Source: Flavisolibacter sp.
Lineage (GTDB): Bacteria; Bacteroidota; Bacteroidia; Chitinophagales; Chitinophagaceae
NCBI GenBank assembly: GCA_013695175.1
Contig: JACDAZ010000119.1
Span: 1-15,200 of the forward strand
Length of the DNA: 15,200 nucleotides
Direction of reading: 5' to 3'
Part shown: positions 1 to 7,963 of the stretch, piece after piece
Numbering within the stretch: position 1 is the stretch's first letter
Layout of the letters: every line of letters begins with the position of its first letter
Position numbers and translations under genes: made by a program
Notes under the pieces: generated by a model
Seen by the model: the letters and a program-made list of their open reading frames with translations, nothing else
Database searches by the model: none
What the model was told of the DNA's origin: nothing

Positions 1-1089
1 CTGAGTGTTTTTCCAGAAGTGGTTAATCAGCAGAAAGATCTTAAAATAGTATTCACTTCAATTCATGGAACAGGAATAACATTGATACCGCAAGCCTTAA
101 AAAATTTAGGTTTTGAAAACGTACATATTGTAGAAGAACAGGCAACACCGGATGGAAATTTTTCAACAGTAGTTTATCCAAATCCTGAAGAAAGTGAAGC
201 CATGAGCATGGGCTTACAAAAAGCTGAAGCCTTGGATGCTGATATTTTATTAGGAACAGATCCGGATGCAGACAGGGTAGGGATTGGTGTAAAAGATGCC
301 AATGGTAAATGGACATTAATGAATGGAAACCAAACTGCAGTATTGGCATTTAATTATATGATGGAAAGCCGTAAGGAAAAAGGTGTAGCTACTCCCAAAG
401 ACATGGTTGTAAAAACAATTGTAACAACTGATATGATAGATGCTTTGGCTGCTGCTTACGGGGTGCAATGCTATAATGTGCTTACCGGTTTTAAATGGAT
501 TGCCGAATTGATAAAAGAAAAAGAAAATGAAGAAAATTATGTAATAGGTGGGGAAGAAAGTTATGGTTTAATGATTGGATCTAAAATAAGAGATAAAGAT
601 GCTGTTTCTGCTGTTACAATATTATGCGAAATGGCTGCGTATGAAAAAAGTAAAGGAAAGAGTTTATATGATAAGCTTCTTGATCTTTATATAGAGTTTG
701 GATGTTACCAGGAATCATTAATATCTATCACCAAGAAGGGTATGAATGGTCAGCAGGAAATTGCTGAAATGATGGAGCGTTTTCGTAAAGAACCTCCTGA
801 AACATTAGGTGGAAGTAAGGTTACGGGTTTATATGATTATCAAAAGCAAGAGCAAAAAGATCTTGTTTCAGGTAATGTTTCTGTAATCACTCTTCCAAAA
901 TCTAATGTTTTACAATTTATTTTGGAAGATGGAAGTAAGATTAGTGCCAGGCCCTCAGGTACAGAACCTAAAATAAAATTTTATTTCAGTGTAAATGCAC
1001 CTTTGACAAATAAGAATGATTATGAAAGGGTGAAAGAAGGGTTGCAGCAAAAAATAGAGGAAATAATAAAAGATCTGAAGCTTGACTAA
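1..1089 (+). CDS. Phosphoglucomutase/phosphomannomutase family protein, C-terminal part (5' end outside window)
   Basis: Enzyme of the alpha-D-phosphohexomutase superfamily, which interconverts hexose 1- and 6-phosphates in the cytoplasm. The frame is open from base 1, so the gene is cut by the window edge; the GTG at 19 is internal and not a start. 362 residues are present. Seen in order: a metal-binding loop DPDADR (259-276), the TGFKWIAELI segment before the sugar-binding loop, the sugar-binding loop GEESYG (550-567), and the phosphate-binding RPSGTEPK near the end (949-972). The missing N-terminal part, about 200 residues by comparison with the family, should hold the phosphoserine loop. 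The overall pattern resembles the PgcA-type alpha-phosphoglucomutases of about 570-580 residues, but the exact sugar specificity cannot be read from this fragment. A weak hairpin follows the stop codon. Confidence 0.93.
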   Translation: MSVFPEVVNQQKDLKIVFTSIHGTGITLIPQALKNLGFENVHIVEEQATPDGNFSTVVYPNPEESEAMSMGLQKAEALDADILLGTDPDADRVGIGVKDANGKWTLMNGNQTAVLAFNYMMESRKEKGVATPKDMVVKTIVTTDMIDALAAAYGVQCYNVLTGFKWIAELIKEKENEENYVIGGEESYGLMIGSKIRDKDAVSAVTILCEMAAYEKSKGKSLYDKLLDLYIEFGCYQESLISITKKGMNGQQEIAEMMERFRKEPPETLGGSKVTGLYDYQKQEQKDLVSGNVSVITLPKSNVLQFILEDGSKISARPSGTEPKIKFYFSVNAPLTNKNDYERVKEGLQQKIEEIIKDLKLD

Positions 1090-1093
1090 AAAA

Positions 1094-1122
1094 AAAGTGC
1101 CCTGGTTGGAACACTTTCTTCT
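1094..1122 (+). terminator. Weak candidate terminator after the phosphohexomutase gene
   Basis: AAAGTG (1094-1099) can pair with CACTTT (1112-1117), with possible further CC/GG pairing inside, followed by CTTCTTT. It lies 5 bases after the stop codon. The stem is short and the T-tract is interrupted, so this is only a candidate. Confidence 0.4.
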
Positions 1123-1244
1123 TTAGGCGGATGGACTTAATATTTTTATTGAGTAATTACCTGTTTTGTTACACAAAGAAAAAGCATTTCTATAGTCGCT
1201 TTAAAAGGTTTCGCTGAATGCGCTAATTCACCCGATGAACCTGC

Positions 1245-1844
1245 TTAACTTCTGCGTTTAAAGGAAGGGATGATCCTGGGGACTTGTGTTTGGTAATTTG
1301 TATAGGCGGTTCCAAACTCCTTTTGCAACTTCTGTTCTTCAAATGCAGTTCCTATTAGTGTATAAACTGTAATGATAATATTAGCTATTAAAAGCGATAT
1401 TAGCGGGACGAGGATAAACAAGCCCCATATAAATAAAAATGTACCTAAATAAAGCGGGTGACGCACATATTTGTGTACACCATCAATTCTTAATGCATTT
1501 GGTGTCGGTTCTTCTGAAATAAGTGTTTTTATGCCACTCAGGCTCATAAAGTATTTTTTTATGCTTACAAGCATAATCAGAAGCCCTGCTATCATGGTAC
1601 TAAAACCAATAATTAATAATAAAGGAGTAACAGCAAAAAGATGTACAGATGAAATAATTATCTGGTAGTAAATTATAAAAACAAATCCTGCAAAGGCAAA
1701 AAGCGTGTAAAACAGCCTGTAGTACTTAAAGCTTTTCTGCAATTTTTTTTCTGCACATTTTTTTACTGTACCACTTGCTAATACTGAATGCAGAATACAA
1801 TATAGAATCCACATAAAAGCTAAAAGCAAATGTTGTGTGAGCAT
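1245..1844 (-). CDS. ICMT/PEMT-like integral membrane methyltransferase
   Basis: Multi-spanning membrane protein of 199 residues. Hydrophobic segments lie near residues 4-22, 43-60, 70-94 and 130-165. The diagnostic part is C-terminal: HKYVRHPLYLG (124-134) and an acidic-to-aromatic block EEQKLQKEFGTAYTNY (169-184) followed by PRIIP. This is the SAM-binding pattern of the isoprenylcysteine carboxyl methyltransferase / phospholipid methyltransferase / NnrU-like superfamily. Bacteria do not prenylate CaaX proteins in the usual way, so the substrate is probably a lipid or a small thiol (MddA-type enzymes methylate methanethiol), but nothing here identifies it. The ATG at 1844 is the first in frame and leaves the first helix intact. 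The gene diverges from pcm across a shared region of about 60 bases. The family call is confident, the substrate unknown. Confidence 0.85.
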   Translation of the reverse strand: MLTQHLLLAFMWILYCILHSVLASGTVKKCAEKKLQKSFKYYRLFYTLFAFAGFVFIIYYQIIISSVHLFAVTPLLLIIGFSTMIAGLLIMLVSIKKYFMSLSGIKTLISEEPTPNALRIDGVHKYVRHPLYLGTFLFIWGLFILVPLISLLIANIIITVYTLIGTAFEEQKLQKEFGTAYTNYQTQVPRIIPSFKRRS

Positions 1845-1892
1845 GAGGTAAAAATAATTTCTTTAGTTAACCCACAGAAAAAACCATGCTCA

Positions 1893-1900
1893 TATCTTTG
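1893..1900 (+). promoter_or_regulatory. Candidate -7 promoter element (TATCTTTG) of pcm
   Basis: An exact match to the Bacteroidota -7 consensus TAnnTTTG lies only 4 bases before the ATG at 1905. No clear TTTG -33 element is seen; TTTAG/TTAAC around 1862-1871 is the nearest. If it is used, transcription would start at or beside the start codon. Confidence 0.5.
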
Positions 1901-1904
1901 TTAT

Positions 1905-2561
1905 ATGAGGAAGTTCGAGGATACCTACCGTCATAAGGGCTTGCGTAAAAAACTAGTAGAACTAATAAGAAGCAAAGGCATAAAGGATGAAAAAATACTG
2001 GATGCTTTGAATAAAATTCCAAGACATTTTTTTTTGGATTCAGCATTTGATGAAGTTGCGTATGAAGACAGGGCTTTCCCCATTGCAGAAAAACAAACGA
2101 TTTCACAACCATATACTGTTGCTTACCAAACCCAGTTGCTGGAAGTAAAACCTTTTGAAAAAATTTTAGAGATTGGCACAGGGAGCGCCTACCAGGCTTC
2201 AGTTTTAGCTGAATTAGGTGCACAGGTTTTTACTATTGAGAGACAAAAAAAATTATATGAAAACAATAAAAGTTTTCAGTTTTTAAAAAAATATACAAAC
2301 ATTAAATTCTTTTATGGTGATGGTTACGAGGGGTTACCTACATACGCACCTTTTGATAAAATTTTAGTTACAGCTGCCGCACCGGAAATACCGTCAAAAC
2401 TGGTGCAACAACTAAAACCAGGAGGCATGATGGTAATACCGGAAGGTACAGGCGAAGTACAATTAATGAAAAGAGTAACCAAATTAGAATCAGGTGAAAT
2501 AAAAATTGAGATCTTTGACAGATTTAGTTTTGTACCTATGTTAGAGGGAAAAAAAGATTAA
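1905..2561 (+). CDS. pcm: Protein-L-isoaspartate O-methyltransferase
   Basis: Uses S-adenosylmethionine to methylate isoaspartyl residues in aged proteins, starting their repair; cytoplasmic. The product is 218 residues from the ATG at 1905. Motifs: QTISQPY (64-70), a family hallmark that contacts the isoaspartyl substrate; GTGSAYQA (91-98), SAM motif I; ILVTAAAPEIP (153-163); KPGGMMVIPEG (171-181); and FVPM (209-212). The frame runs upstream to an ATG at 1830, but the added 25 residues have no family character and would overlap the divergent methyltransferase gene, and the match begins with the MRKFEDTYRHKGLR segment. The 1905 start also sits just after a TAnnTTTG promoter element. The length fits the family (about 205-220). 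It is transcribed alone, with an AT-rich hairpin at the stop codon. Confidence 0.95.
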   Translation: MRKFEDTYRHKGLRKKLVELIRSKGIKDEKILDALNKIPRHFFLDSAFDEVAYEDRAFPIAEKQTISQPYTVAYQTQLLEVKPFEKILEIGTGSAYQASVLAELGAQVFTIERQKKLYENNKSFQFLKKYTNIKFFYGDGYEGLPTYAPFDKILVTAAAPEIPSKLVQQLKPGGMMVIPEGTGEVQLMKRVTKLESGEIKIEIFDRFSFVPMLEGKKD

Positions 2562-2588
2562 GTATCAATCATTATTAATCTTTCTCTT
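2553..2588 (+). terminator. Candidate AT-rich terminator overlapping the pcm stop codon
   Basis: AAAGATTAA (2553-2561) is perfectly complementary to TTAATCTTT (2575-2583), giving a 9-bp stem with a 13-base loop, followed by CTCTTT. The stem has a single G-C pair, so it is weak. Its position at the stop codon makes a terminator or mRNA 3'-end structure reasonable. Confidence 0.4.
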
Positions 2589-2633
2589 TATAGTTTAACT
2601 TCAAACTCAACTTCAAATATTCTAACCCTGCTT

Positions 2634-5072
2634 ATGCGTGTTTTCTGGTTTTTATTTTCTACAATACTTACAATAGCACTGATTATTATTTTAGATATGA
2701 AATGGGGGGCAGTTCCTCCTCTTGGCAAGTTTTTAAGTCCCCAGCAAGGTTTCTGGCAAAATGCTGAATCTGTAAATCATGATTATAATCAGCACATAAT
2801 TATTGAGGGTTTAAAAGGAAATGTAAATGTACATTTTGATGAACGGTTAGTGCCACACATTTTTGCCGAAAGTGATGAAGATGCATTTTATGTACAGGGA
2901 TTTATTCATGCAAAATTCCGGTTATGGCAAATGGAATTTCAAACCCATGCAGCTGCCGGCAGAATAAGTGAAATACTAGGAAATGATGAACGATTTATTC
3001 GTTACGACAGGGAACAAAGAAGATTAGGAATGGGTTATGCTGCTGAAAATGCATTAGAGGAAATGGAAAAAGACCCTGCCACAAAAATTTCTTCTGATGC
3101 TTATACTGCAGGTGTAAATGCCTATATAGCTTCATTAACAGAATCAGAACTTCCTATAGAGTATAAACTTCTTGATTATAAACCTGAAGCCTGGACCAAT
3201 TTAAAAATTGCATTATTTATTAAACAAATGACCAAAGACCTTGCAGGTTTTGAAAGGGATATAGAATTTACAAATGCAAAATCAGTTTTTAATGTTGATG
3301 AAATGAAACTTCTTTTTCCTGAAGTTTCTGATTCTTCTTTACCCATTATTCCAAAAGGAACTGCTTTTGATGTGCCAGGAATAGTTCCTCAAAAACCTGC
3401 CGGTGCAGATTCATTATATTTTAAAAAAGACACTGTTATATCAGCTATTGAAATAAATAAACCACTTAAAGCTAATGGAAGCAACAGTTGGGCTTTGAAT
3501 GGAACACTTACCGCAAGCGGATCACCTATATTATGCAACGACCCGCATTTAAATTTATCCTTACCATCTATATGGTATGAGATGCAAATTGTTACACCTA
3601 ATATGAATGTGTATGGTGTAACTTTTCCAGGAACACAAAGTATTATTATTGGATTTAATGAACATATTGCATTTGGATTTACCAATGCAGGAAGGGATGT
3701 AAAAGATTATTACCAGGTAAAGTTCCGTGATGAGTCAAAAAGAGAATATTGGTTTGACAGTAGCTGGCAAGCTTCACAAATGAGAGTTGAAGCAATAAAA
3801 GTTAGAGGAAGTGCTGATATATTGGATACGGTTGCATATACTGTATTTGGTCCTGTAATGTACGATGGTATCTTTTCTTCAGAATCTACAGTTGATAAAG
3901 CATTAGCAGTTCGGTGGTCTGCACATGATGCGTCTAACGAACCGGCAATGTGGTTGAAATTAAATAAAGCGCAGAATTACCAGGATTATGAAGATGCTAT
4001 AAAACTTTTTACTACTCCGGGACAAAACATGTTGTTTGCATCAAAGACAGGCGATATTGCGGTATGGCAACAGGCACAATTTCCTGCAAGATGGGAAGGG
4101 CAGGGTCTTTTTATAATGCCGGGTGAGGATAGCAGTTATATGTGGCAGGGCTTTATTCCTCAAATAGAAAATCCTAATATCTTAAATCCATCAAGTGGCT
4201 TTATACAAACTGCCAATCAACGAGCTGTTGATGATACGTATCCTTATTTTATTCCCGGAAATTATATTGCCTCAAGAGGAATAGCAATAGAAAAGAGGTT
4301 GCAGCAGATGAGGAATGTTACACCAAAAGATATGATGGCCTTACAAATGGATTATCATAGTGTAACAGCTGCAGCTGCTGTTCCGCTTTTTCTTAAGTAT
4401 ACCAATGAAGCAGCATTATCAGATACGGAAAGAAATTTTTTAAATGAAGTAAAGAGATGGGATTTTAATACTACTCCTGATTCAAAAGCAACGACGATTT
4501 ATCAGGCATGGATGGACAGTCTGGAAAAACTTATCTGGCATGATGAGTTTGCAAATATTCCATACGCAAAATCATATCCCGATGAACAAACACTTTTGGA
4601 ATTGTTATTAAAAGATTCTGCTTTTAAATATATTGATGATATCAATACCTCTGATACAGAAACAATAGACCGGCAGATAACACAGGCTTTTAAATTAGCA
4701 GTTGCAGGTTTAGATAATGATTTAGACAATGCAGTTTGGTATAAGCATAAAAATGTAAGTATTTATCATTTATTAAGGCAAAGCGTTTTACCTTTTGCAC
4801 GTACAGAATTGGTTGCAGGAGGCTGGGGTAATACTATAAATGCTATCAAATCCACTCATGGTCCCAGTTGGCGAATGGTTGTGCATTTAACTGAACCGGT
4901 GGAGGCTTTTGGTGTTTATCCCGGCGGTCAAAGTGGCAATCCCGGAAGCCGGTTCTATGATTCGTTTGTCAATGATTGGGTAAAAGGAAATTATTATACA
5001 TTATGGGTTATGAACAACGAGGACGTAAATGATTCTAAAATAAAATGGACAATTAGTTTTTCAGCATCTTAA
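2634..5072 (+). CDS. Penicillin acylase family (Ntn) amidohydrolase
   Basis: 812-residue precursor of an N-terminal-nucleophile hydrolase that cleaves amide bonds of acylated substrates (beta-lactams, N-acyl-homoserine lactones, or other N-acyl compounds in different members). Residues 1-20 form a hydrophobic signal or anchor, so the enzyme is probably periplasmic. The alpha-chain region follows, with the family-like DEDAFYVQGFIHAKFRLWQME near residues 80-100 (2871-2935). The autoprocessing site is Gly282-Ser283 in NGSNSWAL; Ser283 (AGC at 3480-3482) would become the new N-terminal nucleophile, as in the SNxW start of the E. coli penicillin G acylase beta chain. TNAGRDVKDYY lies in the beta chain, and the C-terminal GGQSGNPGSRFYDSF (764-778) matches the conserved family end. 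Length fits Bacteroidota members. A membrane protein gene follows 8 bases later. Real substrate unknown; beta-lactam resistance should not be inferred. Confidence 0.92.
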   Translation: MRVFWFLFSTILTIALIIILDMKWGAVPPLGKFLSPQQGFWQNAESVNHDYNQHIIIEGLKGNVNVHFDERLVPHIFAESDEDAFYVQGFIHAKFRLWQMEFQTHAAAGRISEILGNDERFIRYDREQRRLGMGYAAENALEEMEKDPATKISSDAYTAGVNAYIASLTESELPIEYKLLDYKPEAWTNLKIALFIKQMTKDLAGFERDIEFTNAKSVFNVDEMKLLFPEVSDSSLPIIPKGTAFDVPGIVPQKPAGADSLYFKKDTVISAIEINKPLKANGSNSWALNGTLTASGSPILCNDPHLNLSLPSIWYEMQIVTPNMNVYGVTFPGTQSIIIGFNEHIAFGFTNAGRDVKDYYQVKFRDESKREYWFDSSWQASQMRVEAIKVRGSADILDTVAYTVFGPVMYDGIFSSESTVDKALAVRWSAHDASNEPAMWLKLNKAQNYQDYEDAIKLFTTPGQNMLFASKTGDIAVWQQAQFPARWEGQGLFIMPGEDSSYMWQGFIPQIENPNILNPSSGFIQTANQRAVDDTYPYFIPGNYIASRGIAIEKRLQQMRNVTPKDMMALQMDYHSVTAAAAVPLFLKYTNEAALSDTERNFLNEVKRWDFNTTPDSKATTIYQAWMDSLEKLIWHDEFANIPYAKSYPDEQTLLELLLKDSAFKYIDDINTSDTETIDRQITQAFKLAVAGLDNDLDNAVWYKHKNVSIYHLLRQSVLPFARTELVAGGWGNTINAIKSTHGPSWRMVVHLTEPVEAFGVYPGGQSGNPGSRFYDSFVNDWVKGNYYTLWVMNNEDVNDSKIKWTISFSAS

Positions 5073-5080
5073 ATTTTGTT

Positions 5081-5431
5081 ATGCGTTTTTCTTTATCAGT
5101 AATCTTGATTATAATATTAGCTTTTATAGCCGGTATTTATTTGCCATGGTGGAGTATTGCCATTATTGCTTTCCTTGTATTATTAGTTTTACCCCAGGGC
5201 ATTGGTTTAAGTTTTTTGGCAGGTTTCATTAGTATCTTTTTATTATGGGCAGGGTTGGCTTTATTTATTGATATTAAGAACGAAAGCATTTTATCTCAAA
5301 AAATTGCAGCTTTATTTTCATTAGGCGAGGCTTCATTTCTTTTGATACTGATTACCGGTTTGTTAGGTGGAATGGTTGCAGGATTTGCTGCCATGAGCGG
5401 TTCTACATTAAGGTTGATATTAAATAGGTAA
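5081..5431 (+). CDS. Small four-helix membrane protein, function unknown
   Basis: 116-residue, highly hydrophobic protein with about four predicted membrane helices (roughly residues 4-20, 22-37, 42-63 and 83-105). A short polar stretch, DIKNESILSQK (64-74), lies between helices three and four. The last helix is Gly/Ala-rich (GLLGGMVAGFAAMSG). I do not recognise a family and see no catalytic motif. It starts 8 bases after the stop of the penicillin-acylase-like gene with no terminator between, so the two are very likely co-transcribed. That suggests a role at the same membrane, perhaps accessory to the acylase, but this is inference from position only. The start ATG at 5081 is the first in frame after the upstream stop and allows the first helix. 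Confidence 0.75.
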   Translation: MRFSLSVILIIILAFIAGIYLPWWSIAIIAFLVLLVLPQGIGLSFLAGFISIFLLWAGLALFIDIKNESILSQKIAALFSLGEASFLLILITGLLGGMVAGFAAMSGSTLRLILNR

Positions 5432-5519
5432 GTTCATAAAAAAATTTGTTGATGAAAGTTCTGGTATTCATATCTAATGTTTCAATAAATTCGCACATCT
5501 AACACTTTAAATTTAAGTT

Positions 5520-5891
5520 ATGGCACTTAGCTCTACAACCACTCAAACCCTTAACGCAAAGCCTGAAGCAAAACCAGTAGTAGATGCAGGAGCAGCCTCA
5601 GTTTTAGCTGCACTTGTACTTTCTGTTTATGCTGCTCAAAAAAGTAAAAAGCAGATTCGCCAGTTACGCAGAAAAGCAATTGCTGCCTTATTTCAATATA
5701 AAATCAGAACAATGGTTGCCAGATTTGTATCTATATTTTCAAAAAATGCAGCTCTTAACTTATCAAACAGAACTTTATTATTGATTTTGTTAGGATTGGC
5801 CTTTTTGATTCTTTTATTTGTATACTGGCCTGCAGCTATTGCTTTGTTACTATTGGGAATACTGCTTGTTCTTTTATCCCGCGACTTTTAA
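5520..5891 (+). CDS. Small membrane protein with basic middle segment, function unknown
   Basis: 123-residue protein. A Thr/Ala/Lys/Pro-rich N-terminal stretch (1-22) leads into a mildly hydrophobic Ala-rich segment (23-40). A strongly basic stretch follows (KSKKQIRQLRRK, 41-52, continuing to about 69), then two strong hydrophobic helices (about 84-101 and 103-119) separated only by a YWPAA turn, ending SRDF. The arrangement suggests a basic cytosolic loop held by a C-terminal helical hairpin. No known family is recognised. It is 88 bases downstream of the preceding membrane-protein gene, in the same direction and with no obvious terminator, so co-transcription is possible but less certain. 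The start is preceded by the A/T-rich, SD-less sequence TTTAAATTTAAGTT, usual for this phylum. Confidence 0.7.
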   Translation: MALSSTTTQTLNAKPEAKPVVDAGAASVLAALVLSVYAAQKSKKQIRQLRRKAIAALFQYKIRTMVARFVSIFSKNAALNLSNRTLLLILLGLAFLILLFVYWPAAIALLLLGILLVLLSRDF

Positions 5892-5921
5892 TTTTTACAA
5901 TTTATAGGCAGTTACTGTTAT

Positions 5922-5929
5922 TATCTTTG
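5922..5929 (+). promoter_or_regulatory. Candidate -7 promoter element (TATCTTTG) of trhO
   Basis: Exact match to the Bacteroidota consensus TAnnTTTG, 72 bases before the trhO ATG and just after the preceding gene. A TTTAC at 5894-5898 is a possible degenerate -33 element. A start near 5935 would give a leader of about 65 bases. Confidence 0.45.
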
Positions 5930-5947
5930 CCTTTTAACAGGTAAATG

Positions 5948-6001
5948 AAAATTTTCTTGCTATAGCAAGGTTCACCCGGCGAGTGTCCTAAAAATTTTCT
6001 T
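5948..6001 (+). repeat. Direct repeat flanking a hairpin in the trhO leader
   Basis: The 11-base sequence AAAATTTTCTT occurs at 5948-5958 and again at 5991-6001, immediately before the trhO ATG. The first copy overlaps a hairpin CTTGC-TATA-GCAAG (5956-5969), and a GC-rich stretch CACCCGGCGAGTG (5973-5985) follows. The layout is directly visible; a regulatory role is speculation. Confidence 0.45.
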
Positions 6002-7054
6002 ATGGCAGTATTACATAATCGTGTTTCTCAAAAGGAACTGAAAGAACTTTTATTACAGGAAACTGAGTTCCGGAAAACAATTTCTTTCTATCATTATTTT
6101 CCTATTGCAGATCCGCAACTATTCAGGGACGAATTATACAGGAATTTAAATGCATTAAATGTATTTGGAAGAATTTATATTGCTCAGGAAGGCATAAATG
6201 CACAGGTAAGTGTACCGGAAAGCAAATATGATGCTTTTAAGGATTTTCTCTATTCCATTGAGCCATTATCAGGCACCAGGTTAAATATCGCCATTGATGA
6301 TGACGGAAAATCTTTTTGGGTTTTAAAAATAAAGGTGCGTGAAAAAATAGTTGCTGATGGAATCTCTGATTCTGATTTCAGCATGGAGAAGAAAGGTAAG
6401 TATGTAACTGCAGAAGAATTTAATGCACTAACTGTGGATCCGGAAACTATAGTAGTGGATATGCGCAACCACTATGAATACGAAATAGGACATTTTGAAT
6501 CTGCTATTGAAATACCATCTGATACTTTTAGAGAACAGCTGCCCATGGCTGCAGATATGCTAAAAGATGCTGCTGAAAAAAATATTATCATGTATTGTAC
6601 CGGCGGTATACGGTGCGAAAAAGCAAGTGCATATATGTTGCACAAAGGCTTTAAAAATGTTTTTCACCTCGAAGGTGGTATTATACATTATGCAAATGAA
6701 GTAAAGAAAAAATCATTGCCTAATAAATTTAAGGGGAAGAATTTTGTATTTGACAACAGGTTGGGTGAAAGGATTACAAAAGAAATAATAGCTACCTGCC
6801 ATCAATGTGGTAAGGTTGCTGATACACATGTAAATTGTGCCAATGAGGCTTGTCATCTCTTATTTATTCAGTGTGAGGCTTGTGTGGATAAATTTGACAA
6901 ATGTTGCAGCATAGAATGCCGGGAGTTTATCCATCTGCCTGTTGAACAACAAAAAGAATTGAGAAAAGGAATTGATAAGGGAAGAAACATCTTCAATAAA
7001 TCAAAACGCCTGCGACCAAAAATGTATGATACAAAATCAGGTAATATTATTTAA
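6002..7054 (+). CDS. trhO: tRNA uridine(34) hydroxylase TrhO (rhodanese-family, YceA type)
   Basis: Oxygen-dependent enzyme that hydroxylates the wobble uridine of certain tRNAs to 5-hydroxyuridine, a precursor of the cmo5U/mcmo5U type modifications. The product is 350 residues, the usual family length. It has an N-terminal alpha/beta domain (about 1-115, with [14 protein letters not shown]), a rhodanese domain (about 130-235) containing [14 protein letters not shown] and the active loop [12 protein letters not shown] with Cys199 as the expected catalytic cysteine, and [15 protein letters not shown] Cys-rich C-terminal region (Cys266, 269, 279, 284, 291, 294, 301, 302 and 306) probably binds metal. 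The tail [11 protein letters not shown] is basic. Similarity to E. coli YceA/TrhO is very strong through the rhodanese and Cys-rich parts. The last 18 bases overlap the convergent purC. A structured leader precedes it. Confidence 0.96.
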   Translation: MAVLHNRVSQKELKELLLQETEFRKTISFYHYFPIADPQLFRDELYRNLNALNVFGRIYIAQEGINAQVSVPESKYDAFKDFLYSIEPLSGTRLNIAIDDDGKSFWVLKIKVREKIVADGISDSDFSMEKKGKYVTAEEFNALTVDPETIVVDMRNHYEYEIGHFESAIEIPSDTFREQLPMAADMLKDAAEKNIIMYCTGGIRCEKASAYMLHKGFKNVFHLEGGIIHYANEVKKKSLPNKFKGKNFVFDNRLGERITKEIIATCHQCGKVADTHVNCANEACHLLFIQCEACVDKFDKCCSIECREFIHLPVEQQKELRKGIDKGRNIFNKSKRLRPKMYDTKSGNII

Positions 7055-7963
7055 GGCATCCAGGGTTTTGTAATAAACTTCTTCTTCAGAAAGTTGCTCT
7101 CGTATAAAAGGTTCACCTGTAACAGCCTCATAAAGATCAATATAGCGATTTGATATGATCTCAACCCATTCATCTGTCATCTCAGGAACAGTTTGTCCTT
7201 CTTTGCCCATAAATTCGTTTAAAATCAGCCACTCTCTTACAAACTCCTTACTTAACTGTTTTTGCTTTTCAGATCTTTCCTGTCTCTCTTCGAATCCCTC
7301 TGCATAAAAATACCGCGATGAATCAGGTGTATGAATTTCATCCATTAAAAAAATTTTTCCATCCTTTTTACCAAATTCATATTTGGTATCCGCCAAAATA
7401 AGTTTGCGTTCAGCGGCTATTTGTCTTCCCCTTTCAAAAAGTGACAGTGCATAATTTTCTATTTGTTGCCATTCATCTTCCGTTACCAGATTTTGTTCAA
7501 TTATTTCCTGCACAGAAATATCTTCATCATGTCCTTCAGAAGCTTTGGTAGATGGCGTAATAATAGGTGATGGAAAAAAATCATTTTCTTTTAAATCATC
7601 AGGGAACAGCTCGCCACAAAGAATTCTTTGTCCATTATAATATGTGCGCCAGGCGTGGCCGCATAAGTTTCCCCGTACAACCACTTCAACTTTATAAGGA
7701 ATACATTTATAACCTATGGACACCGAAGGTGCAGGTACAGTAAGTAACCAATTTGGACAAATATCCCTGGTTCGCTCCAGCATAAATGCCGAAAGCTGGT
7801 TTAATACCTGGCCTTTATAAGGAATAAGTTTTGGCAGGATAACATCAAAAGCAGATATCCGGTCAGATGCAATCATAACCAGCAATAGATTATTGATAGT
7901 ATAAACATCTCTTACTTTACCCTGGTAAAAATTCATTTGTTTTGGAAATTCAAATCTGCTCAT
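7037..7963 (-). CDS. purC: Phosphoribosylaminoimidazole-succinocarboxamide (SAICAR) synthase
   Basis: Joins aspartate to CAIR with ATP hydrolysis to make SAICAR in de novo purine synthesis; cytoplasmic. 308 residues, the longer form of the enzyme. Motifs: GKVRDVY (15-21, nucleotide-binding start), [10 protein letters not shown] (32-41), [12 protein letters not shown] (94-105), [16 protein letters not shown] (135-150), LADTKYEFG (190-198) and [11 protein letters not shown] (208-218), all typical. The start at 7963 gives the expected N-terminus just before the GKVRDVY strand. A TATTTTCG sequence, one mismatch from TAnnTTTG, ends 4 bases before the ATG on the minus strand (7968-7975). It diverges from the TonB-dependent receptor gene and converges on trhO with an 18-base overlap of coding ends. 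No other purine gene is adjacent; purM lies about 6.5 kb away on the other strand. Confidence 0.97.
   Translation of the reverse strand: MSRFEFPKQMNFYQGKVRDVYTINNLLLVMIASDRISAFDVILPKLIPYKGQVLNQLSAFMLERTRDICPNWLLTVPAPSVSIGYKCIPYKVEVVVRGNLCGHAWRTYYNGQRILCGELFPDDLKENDFFPSPIITPSTKASEGHDEDISVQEIIEQNLVTEDEWQQIENYALSLFERGRQIAAERKLILADTKYEFGKKDGKIFLMDEIHTPDSSRYFYAEGFEERQERSEKQKQLSKEFVREWLILNEFMGKEGQTVPEMTDEWVEIISNRYIDLYEAVTGEPFIREQLSEEEVYYKTLDALNNIT

Noticed and set aside
1225..1244. TTCACCCGATGAA near the 3' end of the ICMT-like gene, resembling GGTTCACCCGG in the trhO leader
   Set aside because: The shared stretch is short and the copies differ; no evidence of a real dispersed repeat in this window.
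1830..1904. 25-residue N-terminal extension of pcm from the ATG at 1830
   Set aside because: It overlaps the divergent methyltransferase start, has no family character, and includes the promoter-like element; the ATG at 1905 gives a normal-length PCMT.
2634..5072. Reading the acylase as a beta-lactam resistance gene
   Set aside because: The family is broad; acylases of this type mostly act on other N-acyl compounds and nothing in the context indicates antibiotic resistance.
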